In this document: positions 35,892-44,842 of the stretch, in pieces
Position numbering within the stretch: position 1 is the first letter of the stretch
Layout: each line of letters starts with the position of its first letter
Made by a program: the position numbers and the translations under genes
Notes under the pieces: generated by a model
What the model was told of the DNA's origin: nothing
What the model saw: the letters and a program-made list of their open reading frames with translations, nothing else
The model's database searches: none
From: an uncultured Eubacterium sp.
GTDB taxonomy: Bacteria > Bacillota > Clostridia > Peptostreptococcales > Anaerovoracaceae
Reading direction: 5' to 3'
Assembly: GCA_946555345.1 (NCBI GenBank)
Contig: CAMNSS010000009.1
Location: 52,175-116,174 of the forward strand
Length of the DNA stretch: 64,000 nucleotides

Positions 35892-37244
35892 TTAGTCAGC
35901 AAAAAGCTTTTCGCCGTCAGGCAGTTCGATGTCCAGAGGCTTAACGATCTTGCAAACGTTTACCATATGGATGTAGTCAACGTTTCCTGCCAGGATGTTG
36001 TTACCCCAAGTACCGCAGCCTTCTGATACTGCTGGTGACAGAGCGTTGCTGGAAGGACCCCATGCATCTGGCGTAGGCTGGTTAACCAGCATACGAGCAA
36101 CTGGGATTCTTGCTCCTGCGTACAGGATATGTTCGTCGTCGTTTGTAAAGAGTCCTGCAGTGTGTCCCGTTCCGCCTGCTTCTTCCATGTTCCTTACTGC
36201 CATTTCAACAGCATCTTCGAACTTGTCATAGCTCTTCAGGATTACAACAGGTCCCATGATTTCTTTGCACAGAACGTCAGCAGCGCCGATCGCATCAACC
36301 TTCAGGCCGATAACCTTCGTGCCTTCTGGTACTGAGAATCCAGCAGCTTCTGCGATAACGTCAACGTCCTTGCCAACCAGGCCGGAGTTGATGTGTCCGT
36401 CATCGAATAATCCGTCACGGAATTTAGCAACGTCAGCAGCGTCTTCAAAGATAACTGCGCCAGCCGTCTTCAGCTCTGCGAAGAAATCAGCTTCCAGTTC
36501 CTGTGGGTACAGGAGCAGGTTGTCGCCGTCGCAAAGGATGCCGTTGTCACTGCAAATTGCCACGATTGACTTTTCTGCTGCGTCCTTCAGGTCATATCCT
36601 CTGTCAAGGATTGCAGGAGGGTTTCCTGGTCCTACGCCGTAAGCAGGAGTTCCGGACGAGTAAGCAGCCTTAGTCAGTCCAGCGCCGCCTGTAGCGATAA
36701 CCAGGTCGCAGTTAGCCATCAGTTCCTGTGACTTTTCGATTGTAACGTCATTGATAATCTGAACCAGATCTTCTGGAGCTCCACAAGCCTTCAGGGCTTT
36801 TCTGATCAGGTTAACAGTTTCAGTTGAAGTCTTTTCTGCACGAGGAGCAGGTGAAATAATAACAGCGTTCTTGCCCTTTACTGCGTGCATGAAGTTTCCA
36901 AGCGGAGTTACTGTAGGGTTTGTTGCAGGTGTGATAGCGCCGATAACGCCAACTGGATGTGCAGCTTCAACCAGACCCTGTGATGGATCTTCGTTAATGA
37001 TACCAACCGATCTCTTATCTTTCAGGTAATCCCAGAAAGCTGTCGGAGTATCCGTGTTCTTTCCAATCTTTGATTCGTAGTCGCCGAGGCCTGTTTCATC
37101 AACAGCCAGTCTTGCCAAAGGCTCAGCATTCTTATAAATAATCTTTGCGCCCTCATAAACCAGCTTATCGACTTGTTCCTGAGTATAATCGCTAATTTCA
37201 GCTACGGCTTTACGTGCTCTTTCAATTTTGTTTTGAACAGTCAT
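35892..37244 (-). CDS. CoA-acylating aldehyde dehydrogenase
   Basis: Interconverts an aldehyde and its acyl-CoA with NAD(P). The 450 residues resemble the SucD/EutE/AdhE-N class: TPATNPTVTPLGNFMHAVKG, the nucleotide-binding TGGAGLTKAAY, and GPGNPPA. The catalytic Cys lies in DNGILCDGDN, where relatives usually read DNGxxCASEQ. The substrate is not predictable; butyryl-, crotonyl- or succinyl-CoA would fit a fermentative role. ATG at 37244 is chosen for AAGGAG upstream. A near-consensus promoter and gene-wide favoured codons suggest high expression. Confidence 0.85.
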   Translation of the reverse strand: MTVQNKIERARKAVAEISDYTQEQVDKLVYEGAKIIYKNAEPLARLAVDETGLGDYESKIGKNTDTPTAFWDYLKDKRSVGIINEDPSQGLVEAAHPVGVIGAITPATNPTVTPLGNFMHAVKGKNAVIISPAPRAEKTSTETVNLIRKALKACGAPEDLVQIINDVTIEKSQELMANCDLVIATGGAGLTKAAYSSGTPAYGVGPGNPPAILDRGYDLKDAAEKSIVAICSDNGILCDGDNLLLYPQELEADFFAELKTAGAVIFEDAADVAKFRDGLFDDGHINSGLVGKDVDVIAEAAGFSVPEGTKVIGLKVDAIGAADVLCKEIMGPVVILKSYDKFEDAVEMAVRNMEEAGGTGHTAGLFTNDDEHILYAGARIPVARMLVNQPTPDAWGPSSNALSPAVSEGCGTWGNNILAGNVDYIHMVNVCKIVKPLDIELPDGEKLFAD

Positions 37245-37346
37245 ACTTATCAATCTCCTTTTTTCTTCTTAACTATTCTCTCATTTTCGGAATTGCCAAA
37301 ACCACAAAGCTGCTGTGCGGCCTTGTACAACCTTATGATCGTTTTT

Positions 37347-37376
37347 ATTCTACCACCGCCCCACAAACATTGTCAA
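37347..37376 (-). promoter_or_regulatory. Strong sigma-A promoter of aldehyde dehydrogenase-kal
   Basis: A perfect TTGACA (37371-37376) is followed after 18 bp by TAGAAT (37347-37352) on the minus strand, about 100 bp upstream of the dehydrogenase start codon. Confidence 0.85.
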
Positions 37377-37772
37377 GGCGTATTCATACATAATTTGGGT
37401 ATAATCGGATTACAAACTTGCGCCCTTTTCGCAAGGGTTTTGGAGCGGAAAACCCGGCTTATTTTTTCCGGTTAACGCTCCTTGGCAGGAACTAAAAATG
37501 AGACTTGGGACAGAGCGGACAGGAATTGAATCCGCCCTGCAAGCAGTACGCCATGATGTATTCTTCATCATTTTCGCCAGCCACTGCAAAGCCCAGCAAG
37601 GCTGCCTGGCAAGCTTTTGCGGCGTGCTTGCCCGAAGGAGCCCGCCAATGAATTTTTGTGGCAAACTTGCCTGATGAGCTTATCCAGCGGACTTTCCTAA
37701 AAAGCCTGCCCAACGGGCTTATCCAACAGGCTGTCCGCCAAGCTTTGTGGCGGGCTTGCATCATGCGCCTTC
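37377..37772. repeat. Degenerate repeats downstream of cbiC
   Basis: 396 bp between the cbiC stop codon and the dehydrogenase promoter. GGGCTTATCCAACAGGCTGT / GAGCTTATCCAGCGGACTTT and CAAGCTTTTGCGGCGTGCTTGC / CAAGCTTTGTGGCGGGCTTGC are diverged pairs. A short minus-strand frame ends NSCPLCPKSHF near 37492-37530, but its upstream part is repeat-derived and it lacks a good ribosome binding site, so I do not call it a gene. Confidence 0.45.
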
Positions 37773-38438
37773 TCACTTACGCATTTCAGGAGCAAAAGCG
37801 CCGGACGCCTCATACAGCAATGCATTGCAAATAGCAGCGGCAACATTACTGCCGCCTTTCCGCCCCATCGCAACAATAGCAGGAACGCCGCATTCGCCGC
37901 AAACCCTGAAAATCCCTTCCTTGCTTTCCACCACATTAACGAATCCTACCGGAACAGCCACGACAAGGGATGGCCGCAAGCCGCCCTCGATCAATTCCGT
38001 TAATTTGATGAGCGCAGTCGGCGCATTCCCAACCGCAAATACCGCCTCTGGATATTCGCTTGCACCATAAACCATGGACACTGCCGCCCTAGTGGTTTCG
38101 TTTTTCCTCGCCGCTTCCGCAATATGCGTCTCTGCCATATAGCAGACAGCATGACAGTGCAGCGTATCCAAGGCATTCTTGTTTACGCCTGCCAGCGCCA
38201 TGTTCGTATCGGTGATAAGCGTAACGCCTCTTGATAACGCAGCGATGCCCCGCAAAACTGCATCCGGAGTGAAGGCAAGATTCTCCGCATAATCGAAATC
38301 CGCCGTCGTATGAATCGCCCGCATCACCACCGCTTTATGTTCTTCGGGAATGGCAATGCCCCGTTCCTTTAATTCTGCTAAAATCATGCGCATACTGGCC
38401 TGCTCTATATCAGCAGGCAAACGATGTTCATATTTCAT
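37773..38438 (-). CDS. cbiC: Cobalt-precorrin-8 methylmutase
   Basis: Moves the C11 methyl group to C12, giving cobyrinate. The 221-residue protein has the family's NMALAGVNK stretch, the conserved histidine region (LHCHAVCYMAE) and the C-terminal GRKGGSNVAAA loop. ATG at 38438 is chosen because AAGGG lies about 9 bp upstream and the protein then begins MKYEHRLPADIEQ, like relatives; two upstream ATGs are less likely. It is the last gene of the corrinoid cluster. 38439-38684 (246 bp) is C/T-rich without a gene. Confidence 0.93.
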   Translation of the reverse strand: MKYEHRLPADIEQASMRMILAELKERGIAIPEEHKAVVMRAIHTTADFDYAENLAFTPDAVLRGIAALSRGVTLITDTNMALAGVNKNALDTLHCHAVCYMAETHIAEAARKNETTRAAVSMVYGASEYPEAVFAVGNAPTALIKLTELIEGGLRPSLVVAVPVGFVNVVESKEGIFRVCGECGVPAIVAMGRKGGSNVAAAICNALLYEASGAFAPEMRK

Positions 38439-38684
38439 GTCCAGTTTCCCTTCCATTCGTACTTTGCAGGTTTCAGCCTGCACTGTCCAAATCCGTTTTC
38501 TGAAAGGCGTGCAAGTCTTCCCCGCCTGCGCTTTCCCGTCATCATCACGCCTTCCTTGCCCGTGCTTTCTCCATGTATTTGTTTACTGGCTTCCTGTCCC
38601 GCTTTTCCGCAATTTTTCCTTTTCTATAGCGCCTGCGCGCCTTTCCCCTATGCTTCCTTGCCTTATTTATTTGCCAACGCATTC

Positions 38685-40178
38685 CTAACGGCCTTCCTCC
38701 GCATACCGCTCCATAATGCCATACACCTTTTCCATATCCAGCGCCTTGCGCACACCATCTGCCAGAATATCATACTGCCGCTGCACATACGCATGATGGG
38801 GAACAGGAGCAGCAGTCTCATAATCAATGCCCTTTCTCCTGCAAAGGCCAGCCGCAAGGCGTTCCGTAAGCGTTCCCGTATCGAACAGCCCGTGCAAGTA
38901 GGTCCCGAAGACATTTCCGCTCCAGCACCCATCGTTATGGCCGTTTTCAAGGCGGCAGAATGGTTCGCCATGCACGGTGGTTTTCCCCATATGGATTTCG
39001 TATCCTTCCAATGCGCATCCGGCGAACGGCTCCGCCACCGCCTGCGCTTTGCACCTGGTTCTGGTTTTCTGCCTGGTAAATACGGTGTCTGCCGGCAATA
39101 GCTCCATTCCCCGCACGTATGCAATGCTGCTTTCAACCCGCTCCGGATCCGACAAGCCGCTCCCCAGCATTTGATAGCCGCCGCAGATTCCCAGCACAGG
39201 CACGCCTGCTGACGCCAGCTTTTGAACCACTGCCTCCAGCCCATTCTGCCGCATCCACAACAAATCATCTACGGTATTCTTCGTGCCCGGCAGTATGATC
39301 AGGTCAGGGGATTTCAACGCCGCCGCCTGATTCACATACCGCACGCCCAGCATCGGATGCGCCGCAAGCGGTGCAAAATCCGTAAAATTAGAAATTCTCG
39401 GCAACCGTATCACCGCAACATCCACAGGCTTTACCGATCTTTGCTGCGCAAGGCGCGGCGACAGGGAATCTTCATCATCAATATCCACCGCAAGATACGG
39501 CACGACGCCCAAAATTGGAATCCCCGCTTTTTCCTCCAGCACGGAAAGCCCCGGCCGCAGGATTTCCAAATCACCACGGAATTTGTTGATGATCAGCCCT
39601 TCTATGCGGGATCGTTCCTCACGCTCCAGCAATTCCACCGTGCCGTATAACTGTGCAAAAACACCGCCCCGGTCGATATCCCCGGCAAGCAACACAGGCG
39701 CGCCAGCGGCCTTCGCCATCCCCATATTGACGATATCATGCCTGCGCAGGTTTATTTCCGCCGGGCTTCCCGCACCTTCGATCACGATGATATCATGCTC
39801 TGCCGCAAGCCCGTGAAAAGCGTCCATGACCTCTGGGATCAGTTGTTCCTTGTAGGCATAATATTCCGCCGCCGTCATGTGCGCCCGCACCTTTCCATGG
39901 ACGATCACCTGGCTTCCCGTATCGCTGGAAGGCTTCAATAGAATAGGATTCATCCGCACCTGCGCCTCAATCCCCGCCGCTTCTGCCTGCACCACCTGCG
40001 CACGGCCCATTTCCAAGCCCTCCGCCGTCACATAGCTGTTGAGCGCCATGTTCTGGCTTTTAAACGGCGCTGCCCGGTATCCATCCTGCCGGAAAATACG
40101 GCACAAGGCTGCGCAAAGCAAGCTTTTCCCAACGCCCGACATCGTTCCCTGAATCATGATACATTTGGCTCTTTTCAT
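38685..40178 (-). CDS. cbiP: Cobyric acid synthase
   Basis: Amidates side chains b, d, e and g of adenosylcobyrinate diamide using glutamine and ATP. The 497 residues combine an N-terminal dethiobiotin-synthetase-like ATPase (QGTMSGVGKSLL near 10-21, VIEGAGSPAEINL) and a C-terminal class I glutamine amidotransferase domain with nucleophile Cys in LGICGGYQMLG and the His of TYLHGLFD. Full length. AAAAGGAGAGGCGG precedes the ATG. Confidence 0.96.
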   Translation of the reverse strand: MKRAKCIMIQGTMSGVGKSLLCAALCRIFRQDGYRAAPFKSQNMALNSYVTAEGLEMGRAQVVQAEAAGIEAQVRMNPILLKPSSDTGSQVIVHGKVRAHMTAAEYYAYKEQLIPEVMDAFHGLAAEHDIIVIEGAGSPAEINLRRHDIVNMGMAKAAGAPVLLAGDIDRGGVFAQLYGTVELLEREERSRIEGLIINKFRGDLEILRPGLSVLEEKAGIPILGVVPYLAVDIDDEDSLSPRLAQQRSVKPVDVAVIRLPRISNFTDFAPLAAHPMLGVRYVNQAAALKSPDLIILPGTKNTVDDLLWMRQNGLEAVVQKLASAGVPVLGICGGYQMLGSGLSDPERVESSIAYVRGMELLPADTVFTRQKTRTRCKAQAVAEPFAGCALEGYEIHMGKTTVHGEPFCRLENGHNDGCWSGNVFGTYLHGLFDTGTLTERLAAGLCRRKGIDYETAAPVPHHAYVQRQYDILADGVRKALDMEKVYGIMERYAEEGR

Positions 40179-40430
40179 CCGCCTCTCCTTTTCGCATTCT
40201 GTTTTCTTGCCTGCTTCATCTTCCCCTTTTCGCTTTCTGCTTGTTGCGCCATTTTCTCCTTTTCGCCTTACGCTTTGTCTTTTGCTTCATTCCTGCAGCC
40301 ACGTTGGCGAATTTTATCGAAAACCATAATGCAAAGGGCTGCAATCCTGCCGTTCCCTAATGCACGTTAGCAAAGCAGCCCCAAAATGAACGCACAATTT
40401 CCTATAATAATTCTCCATCGCACATTTTTC

Positions 40431-40549
40431 AAACCGCCGTAAACGCCCCAGCCAGCCGCTGTCCTCTTCCCAAACTGCCGCAAGCATCTTAACCAGCCGC
40501 CATCCTCTTCCCAAACTACAAAGACCTCGTTCAGCCGCCGCCCTCTTCC
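40431..40549. repeat. 41-bp tandem repeats at the cobD 3' end
   Basis: Units at 40431-40471, 40472-40512 and 40513-40549 share AAACTGCCGCAAGCATCTTA-like starts and a CCTCTTCCC end, and a fourth diverged unit (40550-40582) is the coding end of cobD. The third unit spans the stop codon. On the minus strand the units outside the gene still echo the protein end AEAFAAVLEEGG (for example KMLAAVWEEDSG), so the array seems to have grown from the gene's last codons. The remaining sequence 40179-40430 holds CCTTTTCGC-type words and no gene. Confidence 0.75.
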
Positions 40550-41607
40550 AAAACCGCCGCAAAGGCCTCAGCCAGCCTCATATTCTCCTCGTGCGATTTA
40601 ACCGCTACCCGGTACCAGCCCTCGCCCAGTCCATGGTAATTTGCGCAATCCCTGATCAAAATTCCCTTTTCCCGCATCGCACGTTCCAGCCCCGCAGGAC
40701 CGCAAAACAGCAAATAGTTTGCCTCGCCCGGCACGACATGAAACCCCAGCCCGCTAAGGCATTTCATAAGCCACCAGCGTTCCCGGCGCACAAGCTCCCG
40801 CACAGATTGCACATATTCCCGTTCATGCAAAGCCGCCACTCCCGCTTTTTGCGCCATGTCCGATACCGCCCAAGGCTGGCCTGCACAGCGCATCTTTTCC
40901 AGCAGCCCTTCGTCCGAACACAGGCAGTATCCCAGCCTTACGCCTGCCATCGCATATAATTTCGTAAAGGATTTCAGGATGACCAGATGCGGATTATCGC
41001 AAAGAAAGCCTTGCATGGTATGCGCCTGCGGCCGATCCAGGAAGCCGTTAAAACACTCATCGATGACCAAGACCGCTCCTCTTTGGCCGCACTGCGCCAG
41101 CGCCTTTTCGAGAAAAGCCCGCCCGCAGGTAACGCCCGTCGGGTTGTTCGGCTGGCACAAGAAAACCATGCTGATTTCCCCAGAAATCGCCTCGATGAAA
41201 CCATCGTCCATCTTAAAGCCGTTTTCCTCTGTCAGCGGATATCGCTTAACGCCGCACATCACCGTATCGAGCGCCGCTTCATATTCAAAAAAGGACGGCG
41301 CTGGCACGAGCGCTTTTTGCGGGCGCAGCGACAACACCATGCGAAAGAGCAAATCCGCCGCACCGTTTCCACACAAAATATGATCCTGCGCCACCGCCTC
41401 AAAAGCTGCAATTTCTCCCGTAAGCGACCTGCACAGTGGATCAGGATACCGGTCAGCGTCCGCCAAAGATCCTATAATTGCATTTTGAATGCCCTTAGGC
41501 ATACCCAAAGGGCTAATATTTGCAGAAAAATCGAGCGGCCGGTATCCGTACGCTTCCTCAAAGCCTGCCCAATCACCGCCATGAACCAGCACCTTTCCTT
41601 TTTCCAT
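40531..41607 (-). CDS. cobD: Threonine-phosphate decarboxylase, cobalamin pathway
   Basis: PLP-dependent decarboxylase giving (R)-1-amino-2-propanol phosphate, the linker between corrin ring and lower ligand. The 358 residues show the fold-type I aminotransferase pattern: LCGNGAADLL, PNNPTGVT, and the PLP-binding Lys in LKSFTKLYAMAGVRLGY. GAGGAGGAAGTGTA precedes the ATG. The name follows Salmonella; in Pseudomonas nomenclature it is cobC. The extreme C terminus belongs to a repeat unit that continues beyond the stop codon. Confidence 0.93.
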   Translation of the reverse strand: MEKGKVLVHGGDWAGFEEAYGYRPLDFSANISPLGMPKGIQNAIIGSLADADRYPDPLCRSLTGEIAAFEAVAQDHILCGNGAADLLFRMVLSLRPQKALVPAPSFFEYEAALDTVMCGVKRYPLTEENGFKMDDGFIEAISGEISMVFLCQPNNPTGVTCGRAFLEKALAQCGQRGAVLVIDECFNGFLDRPQAHTMQGFLCDNPHLVILKSFTKLYAMAGVRLGYCLCSDEGLLEKMRCAGQPWAVSDMAQKAGVAALHEREYVQSVRELVRRERWWLMKCLSGLGFHVVPGEANYLLFCGPAGLERAMREKGILIRDCANYHGLGEGWYRVAVKSHEENMRLAEAFAAVLEEGGG

Positions 41608-41682
41608 TACACTTCCTCCTCTGCCAATATTGCCGAAAAGCTCGCTTTCACCATTTCCTGCCGCCGCTTATCCGATTCTATT

Positions 41683-41899
41683 TCACGCCAGCAACGCTTC
41701 CATGCCCCAAAACGCCGCTACCCCCGCCTTCACGGTTCTCCCTTTCACGCCAGCATACACCGCAAGAAACACCCGGCCGGCCTCACGCCAGCAACGCTTC
41801 CATGCCCCAAAACACCGCTATCCCCGCCTTCACGGTTCTCCCTTTCTCGCCAGCATCACCGCAAGAAGCACCCGGCCGGCTTCACGCCAGCAACATTCC
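41683..41899. repeat. 100-bp tandem duplication between cbiB and cobD
   Basis: Two units of 100 and 99 bp (41683-41782 and 41783-41881), about 90% alike, are followed by an 18-bp start of a third. Each begins TCACGCCAGCAACGCTTCCA and contains a second internal CGCCAGCAT word. It is the best-preserved tandem array in the window and so probably the youngest. It fills most of the 348-bp gap 41608-41955; no gene is present. Confidence 0.85.
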
Positions 41900-41955
41900 C
41901 GGACACCAAAAATCCTCTATCCTTTCCATCAAACCCTTCAAGCTGTTCTTCCATA

Positions 41956-42924
41956 TCACGCCAATACGATTACCAAAACCCGCACCACTACAACCAGGAC
42001 AAGCGACAGCACGCTTGCGGCATACATCAGCTTGATTGCCGCAAGAATGTCATCTGGCGCAATGGGACGCACTGCATCCCCGATGAAAGGCTTCTCGTAA
42101 TGCTTGCCAAAATAAGAAGCAGGGCCTGCCAGTTGCACGCCCAGCGCACCAGCGCACGCAGCCTCGGTCTGGGCGGCATTCGGGCTCGCATGGTTACGCC
42201 GGTCACGCCGCCAGATCCGCCAGGCATTCTTTACGCTTCCCCCGGCAAAAGGCGCAACTGCAATCAGAAACAACGCCGCAATCCGGGAAGGGATATAGCC
42301 CGCCGCATCATCCAAACGAGCCGCCGCCCTGCCAAAATACAAATACCGTTCACTTTTATAGCCAAGCATACTGTCCATGGTATTGATCGCTTTGTAGGCA
42401 AGCCCCAGCGGTGCGCCGCCGATTGCCAGATAAAACAACGGCGCAAAAACGCCATCCGAATAATTTTCCGCCACCGTCTCCACCGTTGCTTTCACGACGC
42501 CCTCGCGCGCCAGCCCACCCGTGTCCCGCCCTACGATGCGCGCCACAGCCCGGCGCGCATCCGCAAGGCTCCGATCCACTTCCAAACACCGATAAACGCG
42601 AAGGCTTTCCTCCGCCAGCCCCTTTGCCGCCAAAGCCTGCCAGCACCACAACGCCTGCACCGCCCATGCCAAAACCGGATGAACCCATGCCGCAACAAAA
42701 CAAATGCCCTGCGCTGCCGCAAACACCCCCAGCGTGACACAGACAACTAAAACAACACCGCCTAAAACCTCACCCCGCGCCGTTTGCGGCAAAGCCCGCC
42801 GCAAAATGCGCTCCAAATGCGAGATCCACCTGCCGATCATCACGACAGGATGCGGCATCCAGGCAGGATCGCCCAAAACCAAATCCAAAAAAAAACCACA
42901 TAGAATCGCCGTTGCCAACATCAT
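41956..42924 (-). CDS. cbiB: Adenosylcobinamide-phosphate synthase
   Basis: Joins aminopropanol phosphate (from CobD) to cobyric acid. The 322-residue membrane protein has four to five membrane segments and the family motifs LGDPAWMPHPVVMIG near 16-30, ARRAVARIVGRDT, VETVAENYSDGVFAPLFY and YKAINTMDSMLGYK. The ATG overlaps the cbiA stop codon (ATGA). The C-terminal helix is very rich in V and L. Confidence 0.95.
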   Translation of the reverse strand: MMLATAILCGFFLDLVLGDPAWMPHPVVMIGRWISHLERILRRALPQTARGEVLGGVVLVVCVTLGVFAAAQGICFVAAWVHPVLAWAVQALWCWQALAAKGLAEESLRVYRCLEVDRSLADARRAVARIVGRDTGGLAREGVVKATVETVAENYSDGVFAPLFYLAIGGAPLGLAYKAINTMDSMLGYKSERYLYFGRAAARLDDAAGYIPSRIAALFLIAVAPFAGGSVKNAWRIWRRDRRNHASPNAAQTEAACAGALGVQLAGPASYFGKHYEKPFIGDAVRPIAPDDILAAIKLMYAASVLSLVLVVVVRVLVIVLA

Positions 42925-44477
42925 CCGCCCACACCCCCTGAACGAGTTGCCCGAGAGGAAACCGCACCGCTCGAACTTTGCTCATACAAGGCCGCACCGC
43001 GCAACCCCGCCTCATACGAAGCCGCCGCTTGCACGAACCGCTCCGCCAGCCTGGGGCTGCCCGCAAAATACAAATGCGGAAATCCTGCATATAAGGAATC
43101 CGTCACCCAACCGCAACGCCATGACCTTTCACGACCCAGTTTTGAAGCGCTAAATTCAATCGTTTCTGATTTCGACGCACCTAATTCGGTTTTGCCCTGT
43201 TTTAAACCGCCCGTTCTAAATTCACCCGATTCCGAACCGCCCGGTTTAAACGCCTGCAATCCATCGCCGTTTTCCGTAGAATCCCAATAATGAAATTCAT
43301 GCGCTGGAATTTCCTCGCCCGCGCGAAACAATAAGCTGTCCGTTTCCGCCCGCAAGAAACTATACCCAAACCGAACCAGGCGATCCTGTTTTTCCGCCGT
43401 ACCGGGCAATGCGCCCGCCATGGGATACCGTATGCCATCGCCGCCCGCAAGACTGCGCCCCAGATATAAAAAACCGCCGCATTCAGCGACCGTCGGCAAA
43501 CCTTCCAAAACAGCGTTTCTGACCGCCTGCCGCATCATCACATTTTCGGACAAGGCTTTCGCATAAAGCTCGGGGTATCCGCCCGGAAGATACAGGCCGC
43601 CGACGCCCTCCGGAAGATGCGCATCATGCAAAAGGCTAAAATCAATCAGATCTGCGCCTGCCTTCCGCAATGCGTCCAACGTTTCCTGATATACAAAGCA
43701 AAACGCCTCATCCCTTGCCACGGCAATGGGAACCATGCCGCCGCAATGCGAGCGGCTTTCTAAAACCTCCCGCTCACGCCCTTCTTCCAGGCCGCTTCCC
43801 CTTCCACACAAGCGGAAAAGACGCTCCATGTCCACACACTCCGCCAACCGCACGGCGATTTTATCAAGCCTTGCCGATAGATCATCGATCTCTCCTGCGG
43901 TATACAAGCCCAAATGCCTGCTCTCAAAAGCCGCTTCTGCCATGGAAGGCAGATATCCTAAAACTGGAATCCCGCTTTCCCGCTCAACCGTCCCTGCCAA
44001 AGCCTGAAACAGCATCGGGCTGCATCGGTTGAAAATAACGCCTGCGATATGATGCGGCGTGCGCAGGGAACATATGCCTTTTATCTGGGCAGCCAGTGTC
44101 AGGCTTGCACCCTTGGGATCGATCACCAGGATTACGGGCAAATCCAAAACATCTGCCACGTGCCATGCGCTCGCCTGCGCCGTAATGCCCGCTACGCCAT
44201 CATAAAAGCCCATGACGCCCTCGCATACAGCCGCATCACAACCTGCACACACCCTGTCATACTGCGCTTTTACATATTCTTCAGAGGATAGGAACAAATC
44301 CAGGTTATAGCTTTGCACGCCAAGCGCCGCCCTGTGAAACATAGGATCGATGTAATCCGGCCCGCATTTAAAAGCGCACGTTTTTTTATTCATCTGTTTC
44401 AAAAGCGCCAGCATCCCGCAAGCAACAGCCGTTTTCCCGCTGCCCGATGCCGGTGCGGCAATCATCATCTGAATCAT
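42921..44477 (-). CDS. cbiA: Cobyrinate a,c-diamide synthase with repeat insertion
   Basis: Glutamine-dependent amidation of the a and c side chains of cobyrinate. The 518 residues have an N-terminal ATPase domain (APASGSGKTAVACGML near 8-23, EGVMGFYDG) and a C-terminal amidotransferase domain (GLYLPGGYPELYA, AECGGFLYLG). Relatives are about 455-465 residues; the excess is a 40-residue insert (about 409-448) just after the conserved HEFHYWDS segment, composed of diverged ten-residue units, and a Ser/Gly/Ala-rich C-terminal tail. GGAGAG precedes the ATG. Confidence 0.95.
   Translation of the reverse strand: MIQMMIAAPASGSGKTAVACGMLALLKQMNKKTCAFKCGPDYIDPMFHRAALGVQSYNLDLFLSSEEYVKAQYDRVCAGCDAAVCEGVMGFYDGVAGITAQASAWHVADVLDLPVILVIDPKGASLTLAAQIKGICSLRTPHHIAGVIFNRCSPMLFQALAGTVERESGIPVLGYLPSMAEAAFESRHLGLYTAGEIDDLSARLDKIAVRLAECVDMERLFRLCGRGSGLEEGREREVLESRSHCGGMVPIAVARDEAFCFVYQETLDALRKAGADLIDFSLLHDAHLPEGVGGLYLPGGYPELYAKALSENVMMRQAVRNAVLEGLPTVAECGGFLYLGRSLAGGDGIRYPMAGALPGTAEKQDRLVRFGYSFLRAETDSLLFRAGEEIPAHEFHYWDSTENGDGLQAFKPGGSESGEFRTGGLKQGKTELGASKSETIEFSASKLGRERSWRCGWVTDSLYAGFPHLYFAGSPRLAERFVQAAASYEAGLRGAALYEQSSSGAVSSRATRSGGVGG
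43134..43253. repeat. About 30-nt degenerate repeats inside cbiA
   Basis: Diverged units built on GCCCGTTCTAAATTCACCCG- and CCGCCCGGTTTAAACGCC-like words encode GGSESGEFR, GGLKQGKTEL, GASKSETIEF and SASKLGRE. They sit in a loop of the amidotransferase domain and preserve the frame. Confidence 0.65.
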
Positions 44478-44842
44478 TTATCTCTCCTCACTATTTTCCC
44501 TCCAATAAAACCTGTAAACAAATAACTCGCTTTCCCTATCATGGTTGTTTCACCAGTCTGCCTGCAAGCTGCCAACGATTTTCTGGCCGCTGCGCTTTCG
44601 GTCTTCCAATTTCACTCGCCAGCTTCCATTCTCACTGTCAATCCTCACTTGAAATCCCCGCTCTCGATGTTTTCATCCGGGCTTTATCTACAATGCCTGT
44701 TTTCACACCTGCTTCCCAGCTTCATTTGCGCTCCCATCCTCAAGCCTGCCTTTAATCTGCATGAAAAACCCTGCATTCCACTCTGCTTCCCTTGCTTTCA
44801 CTTTTCCCTCCCGCCTCCAACCCTCAATTTTCAGCTCCGTTT
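44478..44842. repeat. Pyrimidine-rich degenerate repeats between cbiA and cbiET
   Basis: 365 bp without a supported gene. Recurrent diverged words include TTCACTCGCCAGCTTCCATT, CTTCCCAGCTTCATTTGCGC and TCAATCCTCACTTGAAATCC. Frames across it are F/S/P/L-rich on both strands and have no ribosome binding sites. Confidence 0.45.

Noticed and set aside
37492..37776. A 94-codon frame ending in a Cys-rich stretch (NSCPLCPKSHF) after cbiC
   Set aside because: Most of it is diverged repeat sequence overlapping the cbiC end; no usable ribosome binding site was seen.
40987..42750. A 587-codon plus-strand reading frame
   Set aside because: It is antisense to cobD and cbiB, crosses their repeat-filled spacer and has no conserved motif; long open antisense frames follow from the GC-rich codon use of the real genes.
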